From: an uncultured Isosphaeraceae bacterium | GTDB lineage: Bacteria > Planctomycetota > Planctomycetia > Isosphaerales > Isosphaeraceae | Direction of reading: 5' to 3' | Assembly: GCA_945957605.1 (NCBI GenBank) | Contig: CAMFLR010000007.1 | Span: 326,770-390,769, forward strand | DNA length: 64,000 nucleotides | Shown: positions 1 through 8,884 of the stretch, one piece after another | Layout of the letters: each line of letters starts with the position of its first letter | Position numbering within the stretch: position 1 is the stretch's first letter | Program-made: the position numbers and the translations under genes | The notes under the pieces: generated by a model | Told to the model about the DNA's origin: nothing | Databases searched by the model: none | The model's input: the letters and a program-made list of their open reading frames with translations, nothing else

Positions 1-36
1 ATTTGCGAATCCGGGGGGTCTGTGACGCGGCTTAAA

Positions 37-1350
37 TCAATCTGCGCCAATTGCTTCGAGCAGTTTCGCATGCGCGACGCGCAGATTCGCCTCGGCGTGA
101 AGCTGTTCGAGCTGCGCCTTCGCGGTTGCAACCTTTGCGGCCTGAACCGTTTCGGGCGTTTTGGCGGTTCCTTCGGCATCGTGGCGGGCTTGAACCATCG
201 AATTGGCCAGGCCGAATGCCTCATCTGCTTGCTCGTAAGCGAGATATGTCTGGCGAGCCGTCAGCACGGCCTTGTCGATGATGACCTGAATGTTCTTATG
301 TGCCAATGCAACCTGGAACTGGCGCTGGTGCTTCGTGTGCCGACGCTTACCCCAGTCGATGAACGTGTAAGAAGCAGACACGCCAAGAGCCCCAAAGTTT
401 GGCTGAATAATGGGAATTGACGTCTGGTTGAAGTACGACCCGAAAACGTTGACGTCCGGCAGATATTCCGAACGCGCAACCTGAAGCCCTGCACTTGCTT
501 TATGCGAGCCAGCGACCGCTTCACGCACCTGTGGATTGCAGACCAGGGCGTAGCTGGCGGCCTCGTCGGCCGAGTGGACGGGCGGCGCGAGCGGCATTGG
601 TTCGTCGAGCTCGACGACAGTTCCCGCCGGCAGTCCAATGAGGCTATTGAACTGCTCTGCGATGTCGCCCGATTGGCCGTGAACCTGATTAAGCGCTTGA
701 CGGGCTTCGATCGCCGCGATGCGGATGTCGGGAACGGGATTTGTACGTGCAAGTTCTTCAGCGAAAGAGACTTGAAGCCGGAGTGCGTTTTCTACGCGCT
801 GGGTGCCGTACAGTCCATAAAAGGCCTGAGCCACGCCGGAAAGCAGTTCTCGTGTCCCCTTTGCGAGTTGGGCTTGCGCGATTTCTTCGTCGGCCCGCGC
901 GATTTTCACCGCAGCGTTCACGGCAATGAGCTTCGTGATCGGCTGGGCCAGAGTGATCGCGGCGAACTCGCTGTCCTGATTAATCGCGTTTACCGCGAAT
1001 GTCCGACTGCCCGGCGGCAAGACTCCAAGGCGACCTGTTTTAATTGTATTCACAGAACCAAGGTTGGAATTGAAGTGGAGATACGTCAGATTTCCAAGGA
1101 GTTTTGGAAGATAGTCGGTTCGGGCGGCTAAGGTTACCTCGCGCTTCTCACTGATATTCAACTTGCCAAGCTCAAGTTCCTTGTTCGTCGCAAGTGCACG
1201 CTGCTTCGCCTCTTGTAACGTCAGGCGCATTCCGCCGGACGGTCGGAGAGACGTTGCCGGTAATGGTGTAAGGGCATCCTGCGCAAGCGCTTGCGTAGAA
1301 CCAGCAAAGAGAACGGCGATTACGTAGCCCCAGCGGTATGCCGACGGCAT
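37..1350 (-). CDS. TolC-like outer-membrane efflux protein
   Basis: Predicted outer-membrane channel of the TolC/OEP family, the exit duct of tripartite efflux or type I secretion. The 437-residue protein starts with a signal peptide (MPSAYRWGYVIAVLFAGSTQ, cleavage near ALA-Q). It then has two similar halves rich in long Ala/Gln/Glu helices, each with a small strand region: one around 'LPKLLGNLTYLHFNSNL', the other around 'YLPDVNVFGSYFNQTS' followed by 'GVSASYTFIDWGKRR'. This is the usual duplicated OEP layout, and the length is normal for the family. The start at 1350 is chosen because an AGGAGG ribosome site lies just upstream and the signal peptide begins there; the frame stays open to 1422. 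No pump or adaptor gene is visible, so any partners lie left of the window. It is divergent from the cytochrome-like gene at 1629. Family call is good; the substrate is unknown. Confidence 0.85.
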   Translation of the reverse strand: MPSAYRWGYVIAVLFAGSTQALAQDALTPLPATSLRPSGGMRLTLQEAKQRALATNKELELGKLNISEKREVTLAARTDYLPKLLGNLTYLHFNSNLGSVNTIKTGRLGVLPPGSRTFAVNAINQDSEFAAITLAQPITKLIAVNAAVKIARADEEIAQAQLAKGTRELLSGVAQAFYGLYGTQRVENALRLQVSFAEELARTNPVPDIRIAAIEARQALNQVHGQSGDIAEQFNSLIGLPAGTVVELDEPMPLAPPVHSADEAASYALVCNPQVREAVAGSHKASAGLQVARSEYLPDVNVFGSYFNQTSIPIIQPNFGALGVSASYTFIDWGKRRHTKHQRQFQVALAHKNIQVIIDKAVLTARQTYLAYEQADEAFGLANSMVQARHDAEGTAKTPETVQAAKVATAKAQLEQLHAEANLRVAHAKLLEAIGAD

Positions 1351-1628
1351 AATTCCCTCCTCCTGAGGCCAGCCATTCGCTGAATGGCTTCCGCAAATTC
1401 CCAAATCACGCGAACTGCCCATCCTGGGACACTTGTTCTGGTTTATCGGCGGATTTGGGGGTATTTGGGGAGAAAAAGTAAGATTGGGTTCTTATGTAGA
1501 ATACTAAAGACATGATTTGACACTGAAGTTAGCCCATCGACTCGTGAGCGGGCGAGGACTTCCCGTTCGTTTGATGACCGAGTACAAAGGAAAGTGCAAC
1601 AATTGCTCTTCTTTTCGACCCAAGTTCG

Positions 1629-4226
1629 ATGGGCGAGAATCCGAACTCCGTGATGCGAGCGAATCTGATGGGGTTGGCAAAAGTCCGCTGCGGCTTGGCG
1701 TTTGCCGCGTTTGTTTGGGGATTTTTTGCGGTACCATCAAATCTGAGCGCGGCCGAACAGCCGCTCGATTTTAATCGCGATATCCGGCCGATCCTCTCGG
1801 AGAACTGCTTCTACTGCCACGGCCAGGATGCGAACAAACGCCAGGCCGACCTTCGGCTCGACGTGCGTGACGCGGCAATCACCGCCGAAGCCATCGTTCC
1901 GAAAGATGCCAAGGCGAGCGAGTTGATCGCACGGATCAATTCCAGCGACATGAAAATGCTCATGCCACCATCGAAATCGAATCGGCGGCTGAGTGCTGAG
2001 CAAAAGAAGATGCTCGAACGCTGGATTTCTGAAGGCGCGGCGTACGAGCCGCACTGGGCGTTTGTGACGCCAAAGCGACCGGCTGAACCGGCGATAAAAC
2101 GAGCCGACTGGCCGAAGAATGCGGTTGATCGTTTTGTACTCGCGAAGCTTGAGGCGGTCGGATTGGCTCCGTCTCCCGAGGCCGATCGAGTCACACTGAT
2201 CAAGCGGCTGAGTGCTGACCTTATCGGTCTGCCGCCAACACCGGCAGAGGTTGATGCATTCGTGGCCGATCGCGATCCACACGCATATGAAAAGTTGGTC
2301 GATCGTCTACTCGCGAGCCCGCACTACGGCGAACGTATGGCCTTGCCATGGCTCGACGCGGCGCGCTACGCAGATAGCAATGGATTCCAGCAAGACGGCG
2401 ATACCTGGCAATGGATCTGGCGCGACTGGTTGGTGAAGGCGCTCAATTCCGACATGAAATTCGATCAGCTAACAATTCGTCTGCTGGCTGGCGACTTGCT
2501 GCCGAACGCGACGATCGAAGACAAAACTGCCAGCGGATTCAATCGCAATCATTTGTTGAATGGAGAGGGCGGTGCGATTGCTGAAGAGCAACGGTTTGTG
2601 AATCTGTTTGACCGCATGGACACCACCGCGACGACATGGCTTGGCCTGACGATGGCGTGTGCTCAGTGTCACGATCATAAATATGATCCGATTACGCAGA
2701 AAGACTATTACAGCCTTCTTGATGGGTTCAACCACGTTCCTGAAAGCGGAACGCCGCAGTTTTTTTCGTCGCGCATTCGGGTTGGTTCGCCCTTTATCGA
2801 GTTACCGGACGAGCAGAACAAGAAGACGATTGCCGAACTTGAAGCGAAACTAAAAGCTGCCGAGGCGGAAGGGAAATTCGCGTCGGACGCTGCGTTCGCA
2901 GGTTGGCGCGAGGGGATTTTCGCCGACAAGAAACCTGCCGACGGCAAAGGACTGCCTGACGAGTTGAGCACACTCCTTCGCAAGCCCGAGGGAGAGCGTA
3001 AAGACGACGAAAAGAAGAAGATCGACAGCGGGTTGCGCAAGCATTTTGATGATAAGGTTCGCCCTGCGCTCGAAAGCAAAGTCTCTGCTTTGAGTGCTTA
3101 TGCGAATATCAAACGGCAGCTTGATGGTTATCGCGGCGATCAAATCCCTCGCGTGATGATCATGAGCGATTCGCAATCGCGGCAAACGGCGATACTGACG
3201 CGTGGTGAGTATTTGAAACCGTCGACAAAGGTGTCGTTCGCAACGCCGGCGTTTCTGCCGCCGATGCCCAAGGACGTACCCAAAAATCGACTTGGGCTGG
3301 CTCAGTGGCTGGTCGCTGCCGAGCATCCGCTGACGGCGCGCGTTCAGGTGAACCGGATGTGGCAACATTTCATGGGCGCGGGAATCGTGAAGACGTCCGA
3401 GGATTTCGGCGTACAGAGTGAATATCCGACGCATCGAGAATTGCTCGACTGGCTTGCGGTTGAATTTCGCGAGCACGGCTGGAGCACCAAGGCGATGCAT
3501 CGCCTCATTGTGACGAGTGCGACGTATCGGCAATCGAGCAAGGTTTCGCCCGAGTTGCGCTCGCGCGACCAGGAAAACCGGCTCCATGCTCGAGGCCCGC
3601 GGTTCCGTATGCCGTCGTTGATTCTTCGAGACTGGGCACTTGCGGCATCGGGAATGCTCGACTCGAGGATTGGCGGTCGACCGGTGTATCCCTATCAGCC
3701 GGATGCGATCTGGGAAGCGCTGGCCATCACGAAGGAACGGGATTTTACCTATCCGGCGTCGTCGGGAACTGATCTTTATCGCCGCAGCCTTTACACATTC
3801 TGGCGCAGGACGGTTGGGCCGGCGAATATGTTTGATTCGTCGAATCGCCAGACGTGCCGAGTGCGCGTGAATGCGACGAGCACGCCACTTCACGCTTTGA
3901 CGACGCTCAACGATCCTACCTGGGTTGAGGCCGCTCGCTCGCTCGCACAAAACGCGATGAAGGCGTCGCCTATCGTTGACGAGCGGCTGAGCTTCGCATT
4001 TCGCAGAGTTCTTTGCCGCAAACCAGCCGACGTTGACATGAAGATTCTTCGCCGTGCTTATGACAAACAGCTGGCGATTTATACGAAAGACAGCGCTGCG
4101 GCGAAGTCGCTGTTGGGTGTTGGCGAATCAAAACGCGACGTGTCGCTCAACCCGGTCGAGCACGCCGCAATCACTGCCGTTTGCCTCGCCGTGCTCAATC
4201 TCGACGAAGCGCTGACACGCGAATAA
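1629..4226 (+). CDS. PSCyt1-DUF1549-DUF1553 planctomycete cytochrome-like protein
   Basis: Exported protein (865 residues) of the planctomycete PSCyt1/PSCyt2/PSD1 family. After a hydrophobic N-terminal segment (about residues 18-42) comes a c-type cytochrome-like motif, C60-F-Y-C63-H64. The DUF1549 (PSCyt2) region follows (about 150-365), containing 'RLSADLIGLPPTPAEVDAF', 'LDAARYADSNGFQQD' and a second C-x2-C-H site ('CAQCHDHKYDPIT', about residue 344). The DUF1553 (PSD1) region ends it (about 545-850), with 'ARVQVNRMWQHFMGAGIV'. The role is not established; the C-x2-C-H sites suggest haem binding in the periplasm. The DUF1501 gene begins 13 bases downstream, the usual gene pair in this phylum. 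The start is uncertain: in-frame ATGs at 1653 and 1668 would give a more compact signal peptide, and none of the three has a strong ribosome site. Confidence 0.88.
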   Translation: MGENPNSVMRANLMGLAKVRCGLAFAAFVWGFFAVPSNLSAAEQPLDFNRDIRPILSENCFYCHGQDANKRQADLRLDVRDAAITAEAIVPKDAKASELIARINSSDMKMLMPPSKSNRRLSAEQKKMLERWISEGAAYEPHWAFVTPKRPAEPAIKRADWPKNAVDRFVLAKLEAVGLAPSPEADRVTLIKRLSADLIGLPPTPAEVDAFVADRDPHAYEKLVDRLLASPHYGERMALPWLDAARYADSNGFQQDGDTWQWIWRDWLVKALNSDMKFDQLTIRLLAGDLLPNATIEDKTASGFNRNHLLNGEGGAIAEEQRFVNLFDRMDTTATTWLGLTMACAQCHDHKYDPITQKDYYSLLDGFNHVPESGTPQFFSSRIRVGSPFIELPDEQNKKTIAELEAKLKAAEAEGKFASDAAFAGWREGIFADKKPADGKGLPDELSTLLRKPEGERKDDEKKKIDSGLRKHFDDKVRPALESKVSALSAYANIKRQLDGYRGDQIPRVMIMSDSQSRQTAILTRGEYLKPSTKVSFATPAFLPPMPKDVPKNRLGLAQWLVAAEHPLTARVQVNRMWQHFMGAGIVKTSEDFGVQSEYPTHRELLDWLAVEFREHGWSTKAMHRLIVTSATYRQSSKVSPELRSRDQENRLHARGPRFRMPSLILRDWALAASGMLDSRIGGRPVYPYQPDAIWEALAITKERDFTYPASSGTDLYRRSLYTFWRRTVGPANMFDSSNRQTCRVRVNATSTPLHALTTLNDPTWVEAARSLAQNAMKASPIVDERLSFAFRRVLCRKPADVDMKILRRAYDKQLAIYTKDSAAAKSLLGVGESKRDVSLNPVEHAAITAVCLAVLNLDEALTRE

Positions 4227-4239
4227 AAGGCTCAATCTC

Positions 4240-5685
4240 ATGAATGACCTCTTTCAGCAGAATGCCATTCGCGTGAATCGGCGTCGATTTTTTGGCTCTG
4301 CCGCGAGCGGAATCGGTGCGGCAGCGCTTGCGAGTTTGCTGGGGCAAGATCAAGCTCGAGCAGGTGAATCTGCATTGCAGGGCTTGCCGCATTTTGCGCC
4401 CAAGGCGAAACGCGTTGTGGTGTTGTGGCAGGGGGGTGGGCCGTCGCACGTCGACCTGTTTGATCCCAAGCCGGTGATGCGCGAAAAGGCCGGGAAGGAT
4501 ATTCCCGATAGCGTACGCGGGACGACGCGGCTGTCGACGATGTCGAGCGGTTATGGCAAGTGGCCGACGTTGCCGTCGATCAAGCCGTTCAAGAAGTACG
4601 GAAAATCCGGGCTTGAATTGAGCGAAATGCTGCCGAATATCGGCTCGCTTGCCGACGACATTTGCGTTGTGCGATCGATGTATACCGAAGCGGTGAATCA
4701 CGCGCCCGGCGTGACTTTTTTCATGACGGGTGCACAGGTTCCGGGGCGGCCCAGCATGGGCGCGTGGCTATCTTATGGCCTGGGGAGTGAGAGTGACAAT
4801 TTGCCGACGTTCGTGGTGATGACGTCGAGCGATAAAGGCAAAACGTGCGGTCAGTTGTTCTTCGACTATTACTGGGGCGCAGGCTTTTTGCCGAGCCGGT
4901 TCCAGGGCGTGCGATTCCGCAACACGGGAGACCTGGTGCCCTACCTGGCGAATCCGCCGGGAGTGAGTCGCGAGGCGCGCCGGGCGATGCTCGACGATTT
5001 GTCGGCGCTCAATGCCGCACATCTTGCGGAGTACGGTGATCCAGAAATCGACACTCGCATTTCTCAATATGAAATGGCCTTTCGGATGCAAACCAGCGTT
5101 CCGGATCTGGTCGATTTCTCGAAGGAGTCAAAGGCGACAATCGAACGCTACGGTCCCGATGCGCTTCAGCACGGCACGTTTGCGAACAATTGCCTGATCG
5201 CCCGTCGTTTGCTCGAACGAGGGGTGCGATTCGTACAGCTCATGCACTCGGGCTGGGATCAGCACGGCAATCTTTTCACGCAGCTTGAAGAGCAATGTAA
5301 GGACACCGACGCACCATCGGCCGCGCTTGTGCGCGACTTGAAGGAGCGTGGAATGCTCGACGACACGCTGGTGATCTGGGGCGGCGAGTTCGGCCGCACG
5401 CCGTTTGGGCAGGGGGATCCAGCGAAGCCCACCGGCCGCGACCATTTTGGCAAGGCATACAGTTGGTGGATGGCTGGTGGTGGCGTGAAAGGTGGAAAGG
5501 TTCACGGCGCGACCGACGATTTTGCGTGGAATATCACCGCCGATCCGGTGCACGTTCACGATATGCAGGCGACGATTTTGAATCTGTGCGGCATCGATCA
5601 CACGCGTCTGACGTATCGCTACCAGGGGCGGCAATATCGCCTGACCGACGTGCATGGCAATGTTGTGAAGGGAATTCTTGCCTGA
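4240..5685 (+). CDS. DUF1501 exported protein (sulfatase/phosphatase-like fold)
   Basis: DUF1501 family protein, 481 residues, related to the alkaline-phosphatase/sulfatase superfamily; its substrate is unknown. It begins with a twin-arginine-like export signal, with 'VNRRRFFGSAASGIGAAALA' at about residues 8-27, so it is probably exported folded. Family motifs are clear: 'VVLWQGGGPSHVDLFDPKP', 'MHSGWDQHGNLFTQLEEQ', 'VIWGGEFGRTPFGQG' and 'GRDHFGKAYSWWMAGGGVKG'. It follows the DUF1549/DUF1553 gene by 13 bases on the same strand, so the two are almost certainly one operon, and the products probably act together outside the cytoplasm. The length is typical for the family. It converges with a second DUF1501 gene whose stop lies 10 bases away. 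Confidence 0.9.
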   Translation: MNDLFQQNAIRVNRRRFFGSAASGIGAAALASLLGQDQARAGESALQGLPHFAPKAKRVVVLWQGGGPSHVDLFDPKPVMREKAGKDIPDSVRGTTRLSTMSSGYGKWPTLPSIKPFKKYGKSGLELSEMLPNIGSLADDICVVRSMYTEAVNHAPGVTFFMTGAQVPGRPSMGAWLSYGLGSESDNLPTFVVMTSSDKGKTCGQLFFDYYWGAGFLPSRFQGVRFRNTGDLVPYLANPPGVSREARRAMLDDLSALNAAHLAEYGDPEIDTRISQYEMAFRMQTSVPDLVDFSKESKATIERYGPDALQHGTFANNCLIARRLLERGVRFVQLMHSGWDQHGNLFTQLEEQCKDTDAPSAALVRDLKERGMLDDTLVIWGGEFGRTPFGQGDPAKPTGRDHFGKAYSWWMAGGGVKGGKVHGATDDFAWNITADPVHVHDMQATILNLCGIDHTRLTYRYQGRQYRLTDVHGNVVKGILA

Positions 5686-5695
5686 CCGCGGTGGG

Positions 5696-7168
5696 TTAGA
5701 TCAATCCAGAAATCGGCGATCCGTTGTAAATCTGGAACGGACGATCAAGGTCGTCGTGCCACTCGGCGAGGTCAGGAATTCCAAGCGCTTTGTAAATCGT
5801 CGCGGCCATATTTTCGGGCCGTTGAGGGTTCGAAGCAGGATATGCGCCGAGCTTGTCTGATGAGCCAATCACCGTGCCGCCTCGCACTCCGCCACCGGCG
5901 AACCAGACGCTCTGGACGGCACCCCAGTGGTCGCGGCCTGGCTTGGTGAACGAATCCTTCAACGTCGAAAGTTTGGGAGTGCGGCCGAATTCACCTGCCA
6001 TGACGATCAGTGTGCTATCGAGCAGGCCGAGTGATTTGAGGTCGTCGAGCAAGGCACAAAGGGCGCGGTCGGTTGGCGGGAAGAGCTTGTCCTTGAGGCG
6101 AGGGAAGATGTCGCCGTGGGTGTCCCACGTTTCGTTGTTGCCGAGGTTGACCTGAACCAGGTTCACGCCGGCTTCGACGAGCCGGAGCGCCATCAGCAGC
6201 GACCAGCCGAAGCTATTTCGACCGTATCGTTCCTGCGTCTTGGCGTCGGCATTAGTCACATCAAACGCAGCGCGAATCTTGGGCGAAGCGAGCAGTGAAA
6301 TCGCCGATTGACGATGCCGGTCGAATCGCTCGGATGTCGCGAGTTGTTCGAGGTCGGCGCGTTGGCGGTCGAGCTCGTGGAGCATCGCATTGCGCTGATT
6401 GATCCGGTTCAGGCTAAGACCAGGCGGCAAGGTGAGACTAGGGCAGCGGTAGACGCGGTCGTCAGCACTTTCCGGCGGTTTATTGGCGAGATTGGGGAAT
6501 GTGTATTCGGGATAGGCGCCGCGCCACATCGGATTGCCATACGGCGAAGCTTCGATAAAAAACGGATCGCGTTTCGCGCCCATCTGACCGCCGAATGCGC
6601 CAGGAATCGTACCGCCGGACCAGTGGACGAGTCGCTCGGGAAGCACGATCGCCGGTGGCAAGTTATTCGAACGCGGCGGCACAGCTTCGCCAATGATGGA
6701 ACTGATCGACGGCCAGTCGCTTGATCGCGGCTGGCGGTCGCCGCGAAATCCGGGGTTCGTCACACTTCGGCCTGTGAGCATGTAGTAATGGCCGAGCGTG
6801 TGATCATTCGTCGGATGAGTGAGCGAGCGAACCACGGACCAAAGATCGCTGCGCGTGGCGAGGCCCGGCAAGTGTTCGCAGACGTCGAGACCAGGCGTGC
6901 GCGTGGCAATTGGGCGAAACTCGCCGCGAATTCCGTCGGGCGCATTGGGTTTCAGGTCAAAACTTTCGTGCTGCGAAAGTCCGCCCGAAAGAAAGATATA
7001 AATACAGGATTTCGCCGTGCCGCCTGATCGCTTGGTGCCGGTTGTCGCTGCCTGAAGTGCACCGAGATGGTTCATCCCCAGACCGAGCAATCCCACCGCA
7101 CCGGCCTGAACGGCGGTGCGTCGCGAGAAAACGGGGTGGGGCAGGTGATTCGGGATCGGTCGGGGCAT
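5696..7168 (-). CDS. DUF1501 exported protein, unpaired copy
   Basis: Second DUF1501 protein, 490 residues, with a Tat-like N-terminus ('FSRRTAVQAGAVGLLGLGM') and the family blocks 'LSGGLSQHESFDLKP', 'NNETWDTHGDIFPRLKD', 'MAGEFGRTPKLSTLKDS' and 'PGRDHWGAVQSVWFAGGG'. The start at 7168 has a GAGGGA ribosome site about 11 bases upstream. Unlike the copies at 4240 and 21405, it has no DUF1549/DUF1553 partner next to it on its own strand. It belongs to a visibly different subtype (for example SGGLSQHESFD in place of QGGGPSHVDLFD), so it is not a recent duplicate of its neighbour. Function is unknown beyond the superfamily fold; export is predicted. Confidence 0.88.
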   Translation of the reverse strand: MPRPIPNHLPHPVFSRRTAVQAGAVGLLGLGMNHLGALQAATTGTKRSGGTAKSCIYIFLSGGLSQHESFDLKPNAPDGIRGEFRPIATRTPGLDVCEHLPGLATRSDLWSVVRSLTHPTNDHTLGHYYMLTGRSVTNPGFRGDRQPRSSDWPSISSIIGEAVPPRSNNLPPAIVLPERLVHWSGGTIPGAFGGQMGAKRDPFFIEASPYGNPMWRGAYPEYTFPNLANKPPESADDRVYRCPSLTLPPGLSLNRINQRNAMLHELDRQRADLEQLATSERFDRHRQSAISLLASPKIRAAFDVTNADAKTQERYGRNSFGWSLLMALRLVEAGVNLVQVNLGNNETWDTHGDIFPRLKDKLFPPTDRALCALLDDLKSLGLLDSTLIVMAGEFGRTPKLSTLKDSFTKPGRDHWGAVQSVWFAGGGVRGGTVIGSSDKLGAYPASNPQRPENMAATIYKALGIPDLAEWHDDLDRPFQIYNGSPISGLI

Positions 7169-7570
7169 GACGATCGTCCCTCAAACGGCAGCGGAGGCTA
7201 TTCGGGAATGTTGAACATTCGCCGGATAATTCTACGTAGCAGTTTACGCGATGCGAAACTCGCTTGCAAATCTCATATCGGCTATCGCAGCGGCGCGACA
7301 TAACTCGTTACGGCAACATTACAAAGAACCATGGCAGTTTGCCAGGGAGCAGTTAAGGCTTAGCGCAGTGAGTCGTGCTTTCGGACGAGTCGGAGCCACG
7401 ATGCGGAATTCGCGAGTCTCCGACCGTCACGTGGAAAACGCATGGATGGCAACCTGATCGTCGCGAGCTAGAGATGCGATACGCCGACCGACCGGGCAAT
7501 CTCACGCTTCGGCCGATCGGCGTTTTTGGAGGAAGCACGAGCGTACCAGAGGGTATCACTCGTTCCAAAA
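7169..7570 (-). other. non-coding gap upstream of the unpaired DUF1501 gene
   Basis: About 400 bases between the DUF1501 start and the end of the next leftward gene. Short open frames exist on both strands, but none has a ribosome site or recognisable protein. It presumably holds the DUF1501 promoter and the end of the upstream transcript. I see no RNA gene or clear terminator hairpin. Confidence 0.5.
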
Positions 7571-8170
7571 TTACTGCGGACCCACTGTACCGCTATAGGG
7601 CGTCATCGTGCCGTCTGATCCAGTCAGGTAGTTCGCGCCACCGTAACTAATCACGTAGCCCGCCGCCGTACCTGCATATTCGGCGGGAATCTGATAGCGC
7701 TGGGCTCCAGCCTGTTGAGTTTGTGTGTCAGTCGGTGCCGCGTTGCTGTTCGAGGCGGTCATGGTGCCATCGCCGTTGATTTGGTAGTTCGAGCCGCCGT
7801 AGTTGATCACACTTCCTGCGCCATACGCCTCGTACCCGGCCGGCACCTGGTAACGCTGGCCGCCGCTGGCTGGCTGCGAGTTATTTTGAGCCGTGTTATT
7901 TGTGGCGACGGTCATGGTGTTATTGTCACCAATGACGTAGTTCACGCCTCCATAGTTGATCACAGCACCGGTCGCATATCCCTGGTATTCGGCGGGAATC
8001 TGGTACGCCTGGCTGTTTGAAGGCTGAGATGTGGGCTGGGAGTTTCCAGTCGCAGCGCCGGAGTACGCGACCATCGTCCCGTCGCCACCAATCATGTAAT
8101 TGGCACCGCCGTAGGCGATGACCGATCCCGGTGCCGAATTCGCGTAGCCGGCGGGGATTTGGTAGCGCTG
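7571..8170 (-). repeat. four ~50-residue YQIPAxY/YGGxNY/DGTM protein repeats
   Basis: Four consecutive units within the secreted repeat protein share 'YQIPA(G/E)Y', a central 'YGGxNY' and a terminal '(D/N)xTM'. Spacers differ in sequence, so the units are diverged at DNA level and probably old. Confidence 0.75.
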
Positions 8171-8824
8171 AAACGTTTGAAATGCGAAAGGTTGGTAACC
8201 CGGCTGATTATTTTGGAAGCCCTGCTGGGGATTGTTGAAGCTGGTGAATGGCTGAGAGGCGTTGGGATTCACTCCAACGGCGACATCAGGCAGGGTTTGA
8301 AAGCCTTGCGGATTGTTGAAGCCCGTCATTGGCTGCGACACGTTAGGATTTACACCAGGAGACGGCGCGAACCTGGGAACCGAGTTCTGCTGTTGAAATC
8401 CTGGTTGCTGCACATACTGAGGAGGAAAGAACCCGTTCTGTTGGAACCCGCCACCGAAGTTCGGCTGCTGGAACTGAGCCGGATTGAAGCCACCCATCGC
8501 CCCTTGTGGTACTCGGTTTTGCGGCTGAAATCCCGGTGACATCTGAGATATCTGGGTATTCGCGTTTCCTGTTGGACCAGTCAAGCCGAAACCTGGTCCA
8601 CCTGAATTCACCTGTGGGTGCTGTTGCGGATGTTGCTGCGGATGCTGTGGATATTGTGGGTGCTGGTACTGAGGATGTTGAGGCGCCTGTGGGTGCTGGT
8701 ACTGAGGATGCTGGGGGGCCTGTACGCGCTGTTGCGGGTGTTGAGCGTACTGGGCGTTCACCGCAGCATGATTGGCGAACAAAATCGCCACACTGGTCAG
8801 ACTGTACTTGGTGAAACGGATCAT
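7571..8824 (-). CDS. secreted Gln/Pro/His/Asn-rich repeat protein
   Basis: Unrecognised 417-residue protein with a signal peptide ('MIRFTKYSLTSVAILFANHA', cleavage near VNA-Q). The mature part has three zones: a Pro-Gln-His tract of 'QHPQ' and 'PQYQHPQ' units (about residues 25-72); an Asn/Gln/Phe/Pro-rich linker with two copies of a 'VNPNxSQPxTxFNNPQ' unit; and four C-terminal repeats of about 50 residues. Each C-terminal repeat carries the pattern YQ(I/V)PAxY-x6-G-x-(V/I)-I-x-YGG-x-NY-x5-(D/N)-x-TM, separated by Asn/Ser/Gln-rich spacers. The GGAGAG ribosome site supports the start. The low-complexity composition suggests an extended, disordered secreted or wall-associated protein; the His-rich tract could bind metal, which is speculation. 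It is separated by 60 bases from the caspase-like gene upstream and could be co-transcribed with it. Confidence 0.75.
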   Translation of the reverse strand: MIRFTKYSLTSVAILFANHAAVNAQYAQHPQQRVQAPQHPQYQHPQAPQHPQYQHPQYPQHPQQHPQQHPQVNSGGPGFGLTGPTGNANTQISQMSPGFQPQNRVPQGAMGGFNPAQFQQPNFGGGFQQNGFFPPQYVQQPGFQQQNSVPRFAPSPGVNPNVSQPMTGFNNPQGFQTLPDVAVGVNPNASQPFTSFNNPQQGFQNNQPGYQPFAFQTFQRYQIPAGYANSAPGSVIAYGGANYMIGGDGTMVAYSGAATGNSQPTSQPSNSQAYQIPAEYQGYATGAVINYGGVNYVIGDNNTMTVATNNTAQNNSQPASGGQRYQVPAGYEAYGAGSVINYGGSNYQINGDGTMTASNSNAAPTDTQTQQAGAQRYQIPAEYAGTAAGYVISYGGANYLTGSDGTMTPYSGTVGPQ

Positions 8825-8884
8825 TGGTGATAGCTCTCCAACTGGCTCGGGACACCGTAAAATGGTGTGAGGGGGAACGAGGGA

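Noticed and set aside
2850..3950. 366-codon leftward frame inside the DUF1549/DUF1553 gene
   Set aside because: Arg/His-rich product typical of antisense frames; the plus-strand protein is well supported.
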